A stretch of 5,830 nucleotides of DNA from Bacteroidota bacterium (GTDB lineage: Bacteria; Bacteroidota; Bacteroidia; Bacteroidales; Prolixibacteraceae), in contig JAUYEQ010000288.1 of the NCBI GenBank assembly GCA_030691295.1, positions 1-5,830 of the forward strand. The letters are read 5' to 3'. A program made the position numbers and the translations under genes. The notes under the pieces were generated by a model that made no database searches, was not told where the DNA came from, and saw nothing but the letters and a program-made list of their open reading frames with translations. Below are positions 1 to 5,811 of the stretch, one piece after another. Positions within the stretch are counted from its first letter, which is position 1. The number at the start of each line of letters is the position of its first letter.

Positions 1-20
1 AAAATATTTCGGGAGTTGAT

Positions 21-53
21 AGTGAGCAGGTGACTCCAAGTCACCTGCTCACT
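21..53 (-). terminator. Perfect 15-bp hairpin just after the oligopeptidase stop codon
   Basis: Positions 21-35 and 39-53 are exact reverse complements, separated by a 3-nt loop. The hairpin begins 4 nt past the stop codon of the prolyl oligopeptidase gene, where a 3' end structure is expected. On the minus strand it is preceded by TTTT but followed by ATCAACTCCC, so the T tract of a standard intrinsic terminator is missing. It may end transcription inefficiently, protect the mRNA 3' end from exonucleases, or be a small intergenic repeat. It could also serve a plus-strand gene that ends before the window, but there is no T tract on that side either. Confidence 0.45.
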
Positions 54-57
54 AAAA

Positions 58-2166
58 TTAAATTTTCATGTCCAAATGATAAAACACAAACGACCAGATA
101 TCTGTATGTTCTTCGATCACTTTGGCAGTTGGTTTGCCTGCGCCGTGACCAGCTTTGGTGTCGATACGAACCAGCAGCGGGAGTTTGTTTTGTGCATTTA
201 ACTCCTGCATCCGGGCCATGTACTTAAAAGTGTGCGCCGGAACAACCCGATCATCGTGATCGGCAGTAGTTGCCAATACAGCCGGGTAAGCAGTTCCTTT
301 TTTGATGGTATGGTAAGGTGAGTATCCGTAGAGATAATTGAACATTTCCGAATTGTCTTCACTGGTGCCATAGTCGCTGGCCCATGCCCATCCGATGGTA
401 AATTTGTGGAAACGCAGCATGTCCATCACACCTACGGCCGGAAGCGCAACTTTAAACAATTCGGGCCTTTGGTTGGTAACTGCACCTACCAGCAATCCGC
501 CATTTGATCCACCCTGAATGGCCAGTTTTTCGCTTGAAGTGTATTTTTTGCTTATCAGATATTCAGCAGCCGCGATGAAATCGTCGAACACATTCTGCTT
601 TTGCAATTTGGTTCCTGATTTGTGCCACTCTTCGCCGTATTCGCCGCCACCGCGAAGGCTGGCCACAACATATACTCCCCCATTTTCGAGGAATGCAATT
701 CTGGAGGGAGAAAAATCCGGTTTCCGGCTAACATTGAAACCACCATAGCCATACAAAAGAGTAGGATTGTTACCGTTCAATTCAATTCCTTTTTTGCTGA
801 CGATAAACATGGGAACCATGGTGCCGTCTTTACTGGCAAAAAACTCCTGCTTTACTTCGAAATCATCCGGATTAAATTTCACTTCAGGCCTGAAATGCAG
901 CGATGATTCTTTGGTGGTAAAATCGTATTTGTATATTTCGCCCGGGGTGTTGTAGGATGTGTAACTGTAATAAGCAATATTTTCTTCCTTTTTCCCGGAG
1001 AAAGCGCTCACTGTGCCAATTCCCGGAAGCTGAACTTCATGGTCCAAAACTCCATCGTATGAATATACCTCTGTTTTGCTGTGCGCATCGGTCATGTAAT
1101 TAACAACCAATTTGCCACCAATCATAACAACAGATTCCAGTACATCTTTTTTCTCCGGAATAATATCCATCCAGTTTTTTTCTTCGGGCTGGTTGGTGTT
1201 GATACGGATTAAACGGTATTTTGGTGCTTTGTAATTGGTCAGGACATAAAGGTCGCCTCCTTGATTTTCTACAGGATTAAATTCGGATCCGTAGCTATCC
1301 ATCAGGCTTACAAAAGCAGCGTCGTTTTTGCTGAGGTCCTTAATTTCAAGGGCATTTCCGCTTGTCCCCTTACTTTTTGAAATTAGAAGGAACCGTTTGT
1401 CATCTGTCACACCTGCACCAAACATGAGTTTCGGATTGTTTTGATCACTCACTATCAGCTGGTCTTCTGATTGTTCCGCTCCGAGTTTGTGAAAATAAAC
1501 CTTTTGAAACTCGTTCGCTTTCGACAATTCGCTTCGGGCTTCGGGTTTGTCGTAGGCGCTGTAAAAGAATCCGTCATTGAACCAGCTTATTCCGGAAAAT
1601 TTCACCCAGTCAATGTGATCCGGGAGTAATTCTAGGGTTTCGATGTTCTTCACGAAAATTTCATTCCAGTCGGAACCCGATTTGGCCAACTGGTACACCA
1701 GGTATTTGCCATCGTCGGATACCGTGACACTGGTTAGGGCGGCAGTTCCATCATCCGACAAAGTGTTCGGATCAAGTAAAACGGTTGGTTCTACTGCCAT
1801 GTCGTTGGTCGTATATAAAACATTCTGGTTTTGAAGTCCGCTGTTTTTGTAAATGAAATACTTGTCGCCTTCCTTAGAAGGTGTTCCGTATTTGGGGTAA
1901 TCCCACAATTCGGTCAGGCGGCTGTTTATCTGGTCGCGGAATGGCAGTTTTTCGAGGTAACCAAAAGTGAGCTGGTTCTGGGCCTTAACCCATTCTGCTG
2001 TTTCTGCTGAATTGTCGTCTTCGAGCCAGCGGTAAGGATCTTCCACTTCGGTTCCGAAATAGGTGTCTTTTACATCCCCTTTTGCTGTTGGCGGGTAGTT
2101 GATTGGTTTTTGAGTGCATGACATCATAAATGCGAATGCTAATAAATAAAAAATTGGATTTTTCAT
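58..2166 (-). CDS. Prolyl oligopeptidase family serine peptidase (S9A), probable lipoprotein
   Basis: This 702-residue enzyme should hydrolyse short peptides on the carboxyl side of proline. Its length is close to the roughly 700-710 residues usual for S9A. The N-terminus (Lys2, hydrophobic stretch 5-15, then MMSC with Cys17) looks like a lipoprotein signal. No acidic cluster follows Cys17, so periplasmic-side anchoring seems more likely than surface display; that is inference. Residues about 23-430 match the S9 N-terminal beta-propeller region (an EDPYRWLE motif near the start), and about 490-700 form the alpha/beta hydrolase domain. Visible motifs are RGGGEYG (505-511), GGSNGG with nucleophile Ser554, Trp595 of the proline-binding pocket, DHDDRV with Asp638 and Arg640, and AGHGAG with His674. 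The triad is therefore complete and the enzyme is probably active. The ATG at 2166 is chosen because the signal peptide starts there. A terminator and a repeat separate it from pnp, and it has its own candidate promoter. A dipeptidyl-peptidase role is unlikely, because the closest resemblance is to mammalian POP motifs. Confidence 0.95.
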   Translation of the reverse strand: MKNPIFYLLAFAFMMSCTQKPINYPPTAKGDVKDTYFGTEVEDPYRWLEDDNSAETAEWVKAQNQLTFGYLEKLPFRDQINSRLTELWDYPKYGTPSKEGDKYFIYKNSGLQNQNVLYTTNDMAVEPTVLLDPNTLSDDGTAALTSVTVSDDGKYLVYQLAKSGSDWNEIFVKNIETLELLPDHIDWVKFSGISWFNDGFFYSAYDKPEARSELSKANEFQKVYFHKLGAEQSEDQLIVSDQNNPKLMFGAGVTDDKRFLLISKSKGTSGNALEIKDLSKNDAAFVSLMDSYGSEFNPVENQGGDLYVLTNYKAPKYRLIRINTNQPEEKNWMDIIPEKKDVLESVVMIGGKLVVNYMTDAHSKTEVYSYDGVLDHEVQLPGIGTVSAFSGKKEENIAYYSYTSYNTPGEIYKYDFTTKESSLHFRPEVKFNPDDFEVKQEFFASKDGTMVPMFIVSKKGIELNGNNPTLLYGYGGFNVSRKPDFSPSRIAFLENGGVYVVASLRGGGEYGEEWHKSGTKLQKQNVFDDFIAAAEYLISKKYTSSEKLAIQGGSNGGLLVGAVTNQRPELFKVALPAVGVMDMLRFHKFTIGWAWASDYGTSEDNSEMFNYLYGYSPYHTIKKGTAYPAVLATTADHDDRVVPAHTFKYMARMQELNAQNKLPLLVRIDTKAGHGAGKPTAKVIEEHTDIWSFVFYHLDMKI

Positions 2167-2203
2167 ACTGGGTATATGGGTTTTTGGTTTTTATATTTTT
2201 TGG

Positions 2204-2234
2204 CAAAACTTACTATTGGCACTTGAATTACAAA
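2204..2234 (-). promoter_or_regulatory. Candidate Bacteroidota-type promoter of the prolyl oligopeptidase gene
   Basis: On the minus strand TTTG (2234-2231) is followed after exactly 19 nt by AAGTTTTG (2211-2204). The latter matches the Bacteroidota -7 consensus TAnnTTTG at five of its six fixed positions. Transcription would start near 2197, giving a leader of about 30 nt. The leader shows no Shine-Dalgarno sequence, as is common in this phylum. The -33 element lies 1 nt from the edge of the hairpin repeat at 2236-2294. Confidence 0.5.
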
Positions 2235-2235
2235 T

Positions 2236-2294
2236 CGGGTGCGGAGATTTTTAATCTCCGTTTTTATAAAGCGCGATTAAAAATCGCGACACCC
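2236..2294 (-). repeat. Three-stem hairpin repeat, copy A, between pnp and the oligopeptidase gene
   Basis: An outer 5-bp stem (2237-2241 with 2290-2294) encloses two hairpins: 2242-2249 with 2253-2260 (8 bp, loop TTT) and 2272-2278 with 2282-2288 (7 bp, loop AAA). Read on the minus strand, the order of stems and much of the sequence align with the element at 5768-5811. The shared parts are GCGAyTTTkArTCGCGC, followed by a GGA...TAAAAATC...C hairpin. It looks like a dispersed, non-coding intergenic repeat of REP/BIME type. Hairpin 2242-2260 is followed by TTTTT on the plus strand, but no plus-strand gene lies upstream for it to terminate. Confidence 0.6.
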
Positions 2295-2317
2295 AACTCC
2301 TCATTGCTTATAAATTA

Positions 2318-2342
2318 AAAATGCCCGACCAGCGGGCATTTT
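2318..2342 (-). terminator. Intrinsic terminator of pnp
   Basis: Positions 2318-2327 and 2333-2342 form a 10-bp stem with a GC core (GCCCG/CGGGC) and a 5-nt loop, starting about 32 nt past the pnp stop. On the minus strand the stem runs straight into TTTTTAATTTA, so it has the full form of a Rho-independent terminator. It separates pnp from the oligopeptidase gene. Confidence 0.85.
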
Positions 2343-2374
2343 CAAATTATCTTTTGAATGATACTGATCGTTTA

Positions 2375-4645
2375 CTATCGACGGTCGCGGTTATCACGGC
2401 GATCTCCGCCACCACGATTGTCACGACGGTCTCCGCCACGATCGCCACCACCGCGGTTGTCGTCGCGACGTGGAGGTCTGTCATCGTTGCTGCGTTCTGG
2501 TCTGTCTGGCATTCCTTCAGGTTTTGGAAGCAATACACGACGCGATAATTTCATTTTACCATCGCGGTCCATGTCCAGCAATTTCACTTCAATTTCCTGA
2601 CCTTCGGACAATTCTTCTTCAACTGTTTGCAAACGGTTCCAGCTAATTTCAGAGATATGCAGCAATCCTTCCTTGCCAGGCATGATTTCGACAAAGGCGC
2701 CAAACGAAGTGATTGATTTTACTTTACCCTTGTAGATTTCGCCTTTTTCAGGAATAGCTACAATCATTTTGATGCGGGCAGCGGCAGCATCAAGTGATTC
2801 TTTGTTTATACTTGAAATCTGAACGAAACCAATATCATCGCGTTCTTCAATCGAAATAACCGTTTTGGTTTCTTCCTGAAGTTTCTGGATGTTCTTTCCT
2901 CCAGGGCCAATAATTGGTCCGATGAATTCTTTTGGAACCTGAATGATCACTACGCGTGGAACGTTTGGTTTGTAATCTTCGCGTGGTTCAGAAATGACTT
3001 TCAGGATTTCGCCCAGAATGTGTTCGCGGCCTTGTTTTGCCTGAAGCAATGCCTGTGTAAGAATTTCGTATGAAAGTCCGCCAACCTTGATGTCCATTTG
3101 GGTAGCAGTAATCCCTTTCGATGTACCGGTTACCTTGAAGTCCATGTCGCCAAGATGATCTTCGTCGCCCAGAATATCAGAAAGTACAGCGAATTTATTG
3201 TTTGCAGGATCGGTAATCAAACCCATTGCGATACCAGAAACCGGACGTTTCATTTTAACACCGGCATCGAGCATACACATTGTTCCGGCACAAACAGTGG
3301 CCATCGACGATGAACCGTTTGATTCCAGAATGTCAGATACAATTCTTATTACATAAGGAAATTCATCAGGAATCATTTTTTTCAGGGCACGTAAAGCAAG
3401 GTTTCCGTGTCCGATTTCGCGACGGCCAACTCCACGTGGTACTTTGGCTTCACCCACCGAGAATGGAGGGAAGTTGTAATGTAACAGGAATTTTTCGACT
3501 CCCTGGTAAGTTACGCTGTCGATTTTTTTCTCATCCATTTTGGTTCCCAAAGTGATCGAAGAAAGCGACTGCGTTTCGCCACGGGTGAAAATGGCTGATC
3601 CGTGAGATCCCGGCAGATAATCAACCTCTCCCCAAATTGCGCGAATCTGGGTGGTTGTGCGGCCGTCCAAACGAATACCTTCGTCAAGAATCATGCGGCG
3701 CATGGCTTCTTTCTCAACGTCGTGGTAATATTTTTTAATCAGTTTGATATTTGTTTCGAGGTCGATTTCGGTATTTTCAGCGTTGGCTTCTTTGTATTCG
3801 GCAATGTATTCTTCAACAATAGTACGGAAACCTTCCATCCGAAGGTGTTTGTCGTTGAGACGCTGAGTCGCAAGCGCATAACAGGCCGGATAAAGATCTG
3901 CCAACACTTTGGCTTTCAGATCGGCATCGTTTATTTCGTGGCAATAGGTACGTTTTGTTTTTCCAACCAAAGCGGCCAGTTCGTCCTGGGCTTTGCACTG
4001 GATTTTAATGGCTTCGTGTGCAACTTTGATTGCTTCGAGCATGTCTTCTTCCGAAACTTCTTCCATTTCGCCTTCAACCATCATAATGTTGTCGAATGTA
4101 GCGGCAACCATGATATCGAGATCAGCTTTTTTAAGCTGTGAAAAGGTTGGGTTTACGATGAATTTTCCGTCGATGCGTGCAACACGAACTTCAGAAATAG
4201 GCTTTTCGAATGGCACATCTGAAACTGCAATTGCAGCAGATGCGGCAAGTCCGGCAAGTGAATCGGCCATTACTTCAGAATCTGATGAAATCAGGGAGAT
4301 CATCATGGCAGTTTCGGCATGGAAATCGGCAGGAAACAATGGGCGTAAAGCGCGGTCAACCAAACGGCCAATCAACACTTCATCATCCGACGGACGTGAT
4401 TCACGTTTCAGGAATCCACCTGGGAAACGTCCGGCAGCTGCGAATTTCTCGCGGTAGTCAACAGAAAGTGGCATAAAATCCACATCTTCTTTTGCATCAA
4501 CTGCTGCCACAACGGTGGCCATCAACATTGTGTCACCCATACGAACAACCACCGCACCATCGGCTTGCTTGGCCAACCGGCCGGTTTCAATGGTGATGGT
4601 ACGGCCATCGCCAAGGTCAATTGTTTTAATAATTGCTTGATTCAT
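2375..4645 (-). CDS. pnp: Polyribonucleotide nucleotidyltransferase (PNPase)
   Basis: PNPase degrades RNA 3' to 5' by phosphorolysis, releasing nucleoside diphosphates, and can add 3' tails in reverse. It acts as a cytoplasmic trimer. The 756-residue product has all expected parts: first RNase PH core (about 10-145, with the FLKR loop at 78-81 replacing FFRR), helical linker domain (about 150-310), and second RNase PH core (about 325-540). These are followed by a KH domain (GPGG loop 580-583) and an S1 domain (about 635-705, SFGAFVE). In the second core the phosphate-site GSSS (444-447) and the catalytic residues Asp496, Asp502 and Lys504 (in DMDFK) are present, so the enzyme should be active. 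The protein is longer than the 711-residue E. coli enzyme mainly because of a 45-residue tail (712-756) rich in Arg, Asp, Gly and Asn. The ATG at 4645 gives the expected N-terminus. The gene lies 180 bp after rpsO on the same strand, with a terminator and a leader hairpin between them. Confidence 0.98.
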   Translation of the reverse strand: MNQAIIKTIDLGDGRTITIETGRLAKQADGAVVVRMGDTMLMATVVAAVDAKEDVDFMPLSVDYREKFAAAGRFPGGFLKRESRPSDDEVLIGRLVDRALRPLFPADFHAETAMMISLISSDSEVMADSLAGLAASAAIAVSDVPFEKPISEVRVARIDGKFIVNPTFSQLKKADLDIMVAATFDNIMMVEGEMEEVSEEDMLEAIKVAHEAIKIQCKAQDELAALVGKTKRTYCHEINDADLKAKVLADLYPACYALATQRLNDKHLRMEGFRTIVEEYIAEYKEANAENTEIDLETNIKLIKKYYHDVEKEAMRRMILDEGIRLDGRTTTQIRAIWGEVDYLPGSHGSAIFTRGETQSLSSITLGTKMDEKKIDSVTYQGVEKFLLHYNFPPFSVGEAKVPRGVGRREIGHGNLALRALKKMIPDEFPYVIRIVSDILESNGSSSMATVCAGTMCMLDAGVKMKRPVSGIAMGLITDPANNKFAVLSDILGDEDHLGDMDFKVTGTSKGITATQMDIKVGGLSYEILTQALLQAKQGREHILGEILKVISEPREDYKPNVPRVVIIQVPKEFIGPIIGPGGKNIQKLQEETKTVISIEERDDIGFVQISSINKESLDAAAARIKMIVAIPEKGEIYKGKVKSITSFGAFVEIMPGKEGLLHISEISWNRLQTVEEELSEGQEIEVKLLDMDRDGKMKLSRRVLLPKPEGMPDRPERSNDDRPPRRDDNRGGGDRGGDRRDNRGGGDRRDNRDRR
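2399..2461 (-). repeat. Tandem coding repeat in the Arg/Asp/Gly-rich tail of PNPase
   Basis: The peptide DNRGGGDR occurs twice, at residues 729-736 (2438-2461) and 742-749 (2399-2422), with a 13-residue (39-nt) period. Shorter DRRDNR units lie between and after them. Codons differ between the two copies (CGT or CGC for Arg, AAC or AAT for Asn), so the peptide pattern seems to be kept while the DNA drifts. Such RGG-like tails usually bind RNA non-specifically; that role is inferred here. Confidence 0.7.
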
Positions 4646-4656
4646 AATTTTTTCGA

Positions 4657-4687
4657 ATAATTTATTTTTTACACGGTACTCTACAAA
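4657..4687 (-). promoter_or_regulatory. Weak candidate promoter of pnp
   Basis: On the minus strand TTTG (4687-4684) is followed after 19 nt by TAAATTAT (4664-4657), which keeps TA and the first two T of TAnnTTTG but not the final TG. It would give a very short leader of under 10 nt. An alternative -7-like TATTTTTC lies about 50 nt further upstream, without a recognisable -33 partner. Readthrough from rpsO is another possible source of pnp mRNA. Confidence 0.25.
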
Positions 4688-4737
4688 TGGCGTGGTGGGG
4701 TATTTTATTCAGGAAAAATAATTTTACTGAAGTTTTG

Positions 4738-4773
4738 CGTTTAAGAAACTGGTACCATCAGATTTCTTAAACG
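4738..4773 (-). other. Long stem-loop in the rpsO-pnp intergenic region
   Basis: Positions 4738-4748 and 4763-4773 form a perfect 11-bp stem. Three more inner pairs (4749-4751 with 4759-4761) follow past a single bulged base at 4762. No T tract follows on either strand, so it is not a standard terminator. It sits after the rpsO terminator and about 90 nt before the pnp start. In E. coli a double-stranded leader upstream of pnp is cut by RNase III as part of PNPase autoregulation; a similar role here is possible but only inferred, and requires transcription to begin upstream of the hairpin. Confidence 0.5.
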
Positions 4774-4786
4774 GGTATAAAAATAA

Positions 4787-4816
4787 GAAAAGGTCCCGAT
4801 ATATCGGGGCCTTTTC
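4787..4816 (-). terminator. Intrinsic terminator of rpsO
   Basis: A near-perfect inverted repeat runs from 4787 to 4816, about 10 nt after the rpsO stop. The only imperfect pair is 4794/4809, which is G-U on the plus strand and A-C on the minus strand. On the minus strand the stem has a GC-rich middle (GGCCCCGAT) and ends in TTTTCTTATTTTTAT, as expected for a Rho-independent terminator. Some readthrough into pnp remains possible because of the mismatch and the broken T tract. Confidence 0.8.
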
Positions 4817-4825
4817 TGTCTTAAA

Positions 4826-5092
4826 TTATCGACGTAAGTTAAGGTCTTTGATAATTGCGCGGTAACGGTTGATGTCTTTTTTCTTCAGATAATCCAAAAG
4901 GCTTCTGCGTTTACCTACCAGGGTGATCAGAGCACGCTGGGTGCTGAAATCTTTTTTGTTGGTTTTCAGGTGATCGGTCAGCGCGCTGATGCGGAATGAA
5001 AACATTGCGACCTGCGCTTCAGATGAACCTGTGTCAACGGCTGATTTGCCGTATTTTTCGAAAAATTCTAATTTCTTTTCAGATGATAACAT
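4826..5092 (-). CDS. rpsO: 30S ribosomal protein S15
   Basis: S15 is a primary binder of 16S rRNA in the central domain and helps nucleate platform assembly of the small subunit. The 88-residue product is full length (E. coli 89) and shows the family signatures DTGSSEAQVA (20-29), LVGKRR (58-63), LLDYLKKKD (65-73), RYRAII and the C-terminal LNLRR. Of the side chains known to contact the rRNA G-U/G-C site, His41 and Asp48 are kept. The usual HHS after the Asp is FST here, so the contact Ser is replaced by Thr51. The ATG at 5092 gives the normal N-terminus. It is first in the minus-strand series, has a strong promoter match about 90 nt upstream and a terminator downstream, and precedes pnp as in many bacteria. 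Confidence 0.98.
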   Translation of the reverse strand: MLSSEKKLEFFEKYGKSAVDTGSSEAQVAMFSFRISALTDHLKTNKKDFSTQRALITLVGKRRSLLDYLKKKDINRYRAIIKDLNLRR

Positions 5093-5120
5093 GTAACGTT
5101 TTTTTAATTGTTGTACAATG

Positions 5121-5159
5121 TTTAAGCAGCAGCATCGCTTTCAATAACAACCGCTTAAA
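5121..5159 (-). promoter_or_regulatory. Stem-loop in the rpsO 5' leader, possible S15 autoregulatory site
   Basis: In the predicted rpsO leader the RNA UUUAAGCGG (5159-5151) can pair with CUGCUUAAA (5129-5121), forming 9 bp around a 21-nt loop. The last two pairs are G-U then G-C. S15 is known to recognise adjacent G-U/G-C pairs in 16S rRNA and in several unrelated rpsO leaders through which it represses its own translation. The stem ends 28 nt before the start codon. The sequence shows only the fold and the motif; regulation is inferred. Confidence 0.35.
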
Positions 5160-5179
5160 ATTAATTTTTAAAAGCAGCG

Positions 5180-5209
5180 CAAAAATAATCAAATATCTTT
5201 GTAATTCAA
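5180..5209 (-). promoter_or_regulatory. rpsO: Promoter of rpsO (Bacteroidota -33/-7 type)
   Basis: On the minus strand TTG (5209-5207) is followed by exactly 19 nt and then TATTTTTG (5187-5180), a complete match to TAnnTTTG. This is the best promoter match in the window. Transcription would start near 5174, giving an rpsO leader of about 80 nt that holds the stem-loop at 5121-5159. Confidence 0.65.
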
Positions 5210-5481
5210 GAGGGTAGAAGTTTATTTTATATCGGTATCCGATTGTGTACCCAAGTTATCATTTGCCGTCCCGATCCATCGGGACGGATAAATTGATGAT
5301 AGAGGCCAATGGCTTTACCACTGCATTTTGGGCTAAAGCCCATACTGTCTGATCAATGCAACCCGTTGCCTAAAGGCGAACGGCAAAGGATATTTTCACA
5401 TTATTCAACTGTATAGGTAAATAACCAAATACTCATTTATTTTAAAATATGACAAAAAAAATGGCGTTCATAACAGATTCA
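5210..5481. other. Divergent intergenic region, no gene seen
   Basis: This is the non-coding stretch between the rpsO promoter and the promoter of the S4-domain gene. It holds a 5-bp hairpin (5231-5235 with 5239-5243) and the three-hairpin element at 5262-5387. After that comes an AT-rich stretch (5388-5460) that ends in a run of eight A. I see no convincing ORF, tRNA or terminator here. A small RNA cannot be excluded. Confidence 0.5.
5262..5387. repeat. Three-hairpin intergenic element bounded by TTTGCCGT/ACGGCAAA
   Basis: The ends are 8-bp inverted repeats (5262-5269 with 5380-5387). Inside are three hairpins: 5266-5275 with 5278-5287 (CCGTCCCGAT and its complement), 5329-5334 with 5337-5342 (TGGGCT/AGCCCA), and 5364-5371 with 5374-5382 (CGTTGCCT/AGGCGAACG with one bulged G). 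A further 6-bp pair (5322-5327 with 5355-5360) flanks the middle hairpin. Hairpins of the forms GGGCTAAAGCCC and GCCTAAAGGC resemble dispersed non-coding repeats that I recall from Bacteroidota genomes. No coding capacity and no clear target-site duplication are visible. Confidence 0.55.
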
Positions 5482-5489
5482 TATCTTTG
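5460..5489 (+). promoter_or_regulatory. Candidate promoter of the S4-domain gene
   Basis: TATCTTTG at 5482-5489 matches TAnnTTTG fully. The expected -33 element is poor: AATG at 5460-5463, 18 nt upstream. The start would be near 5496, giving a leader of about 45 nt that contains the short ORF at 5511-5543. Confidence 0.45.
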
Positions 5490-5510
5490 TCTGAAATTTG
5501 GATTAAAAAA

Positions 5511-5543
5511 ATGCCAAAAGCGGATAAAAAATATTGGAAATGA
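5511..5543 (+). CDS. Possible 10-codon leader ORF overlapping the S4 gene start
   Basis: ATG at 5511, after an A-rich stretch, opens a 10-codon frame encoding MPKADKKYWK that stops at TGA 5541-5543. The stop overlaps the ATG of the S4-domain gene (5540-5542) in the four bases ATGA, the usual geometry of translational coupling. It lies inside the predicted mRNA leader. A frame this short can arise by chance in A-rich DNA, so its translation is uncertain. Confidence 0.3.
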   Translation: MPKADKKYWK

Positions 5544-5749
5544 AAACATACGAACTGAATGGAGCGGAATTTATTGAGCTGATTAAACTGCTGAAAATCA
5601 TGCGGGTCTGCGAGTCTGGCGGACAGGCAAAAATGATGGTTGACGATGGGATTGTTTTCCGGAACGGCGAACCCGAATTCCGCAAACGGGCAAAGCTGCG
5701 GAGCGGTGATTTGATCGAAGTGATGGATTTTAAAATTAAGGTTGTGTAG
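5540..5749 (+). CDS. S4-domain RNA-binding protein, YbcJ-like
   Basis: The 69-residue product is essentially a single S4 RNA-binding fold, similar in size and pattern to E. coli YbcJ (70 residues). Conserved features are FIELIKLLK (11-19), ESGGQAK (25-31), the turn DDGIVFRNG (35-43), ERKR-type FRKR (47-50) and LRSGDLIE (53-60). Basic residues cluster at 48-54, as expected for an RNA-contacting surface. The family is thought to bind structured RNA, perhaps rRNA or tRNA, but its cellular role is poorly defined. The ATG at 5540 is preferred over the in-frame TTG at 5534 because it fits the family N-terminus and an ATG is available only two codons on. The gene is divergent from rpsO and may be translationally coupled to the short ORF at 5511-5543. 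A hairpin repeat begins 18 nt after its stop. Confidence 0.9.
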   Translation: MKTYELNGAEFIELIKLLKIMRVCESGGQAKMMVDDGIVFRNGEPEFRKRAKLRSGDLIEVMDFKIKVV

Positions 5750-5767
5750 CAGCCTCTGACTTTCAGT

Positions 5768-5811
5768 CCGAGGGCGACTTTGAGTCGCGCCAGGACTAAA
5801 AATCCTCTCGG
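5768..5811 (+). repeat. Three-stem hairpin repeat, copy B, downstream of the S4-domain gene
   Basis: An outer stem CCGAG/CTCGG (5768-5772 with 5807-5811) encloses a 6-bp hairpin (5774-5779 with 5783-5788, GCGACT/AGTCGC) and a weaker one (5792-5795 with 5803-5806, AGGA/TCCT, loop CTAAAAA). It matches the minus-strand reading of 2236-2294 in stem order and in core sequence. It may help to end the S4-gene transcript, but it has no T tract. Related sequence may continue toward the window end (GGTGACTCGCG at 5812-5822). Confidence 0.55.

Noticed and set aside
2242..2265. Plus-strand intrinsic terminator (hairpin followed by TTTTT)
   Set aside because: No plus-strand gene precedes it, and the hairpin is better explained as part of the three-stem repeat.
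2399..2470. CRISPR-like or tandem DNA array
   Set aside because: The periodic sequence is in frame within pnp and encodes the Arg/Asp/Gly-rich tail. The spacing and unit sizes do not fit a CRISPR array.
2321..2600. Plus- and minus-strand frames over the pnp 3' end rich in Thr/Val/Ala or Arg/Ser/Pro
   Set aside because: These are other-frame readings of the repetitive PNPase tail codons.
3602..4141. 179-codon open frame on the plus strand inside pnp
   Set aside because: It lies fully antisense to a well-conserved coding region. Its composition (Phe, Val and Asn runs) is what results from reading pnp backward, and it shows no family motif.
3993..4457. 154-codon plus-strand frame inside pnp
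   Set aside because: It is antisense to the first PNPase domain, with Ser/Ala/Ile-rich low-complexity sequence and no recognisable domain. It is a shadow frame.
5255..5395. MITE with target-site duplication
   Set aside because: Terminal inverted repeats are present, but I found no direct repeat flanking them, so a transposition claim is not supported from this window alone.
5534..5539. TTG start two codons upstream for the S4-domain gene
   Set aside because: The ATG at 5540 is in frame, is the stronger start codon and gives the normal family N-terminus.
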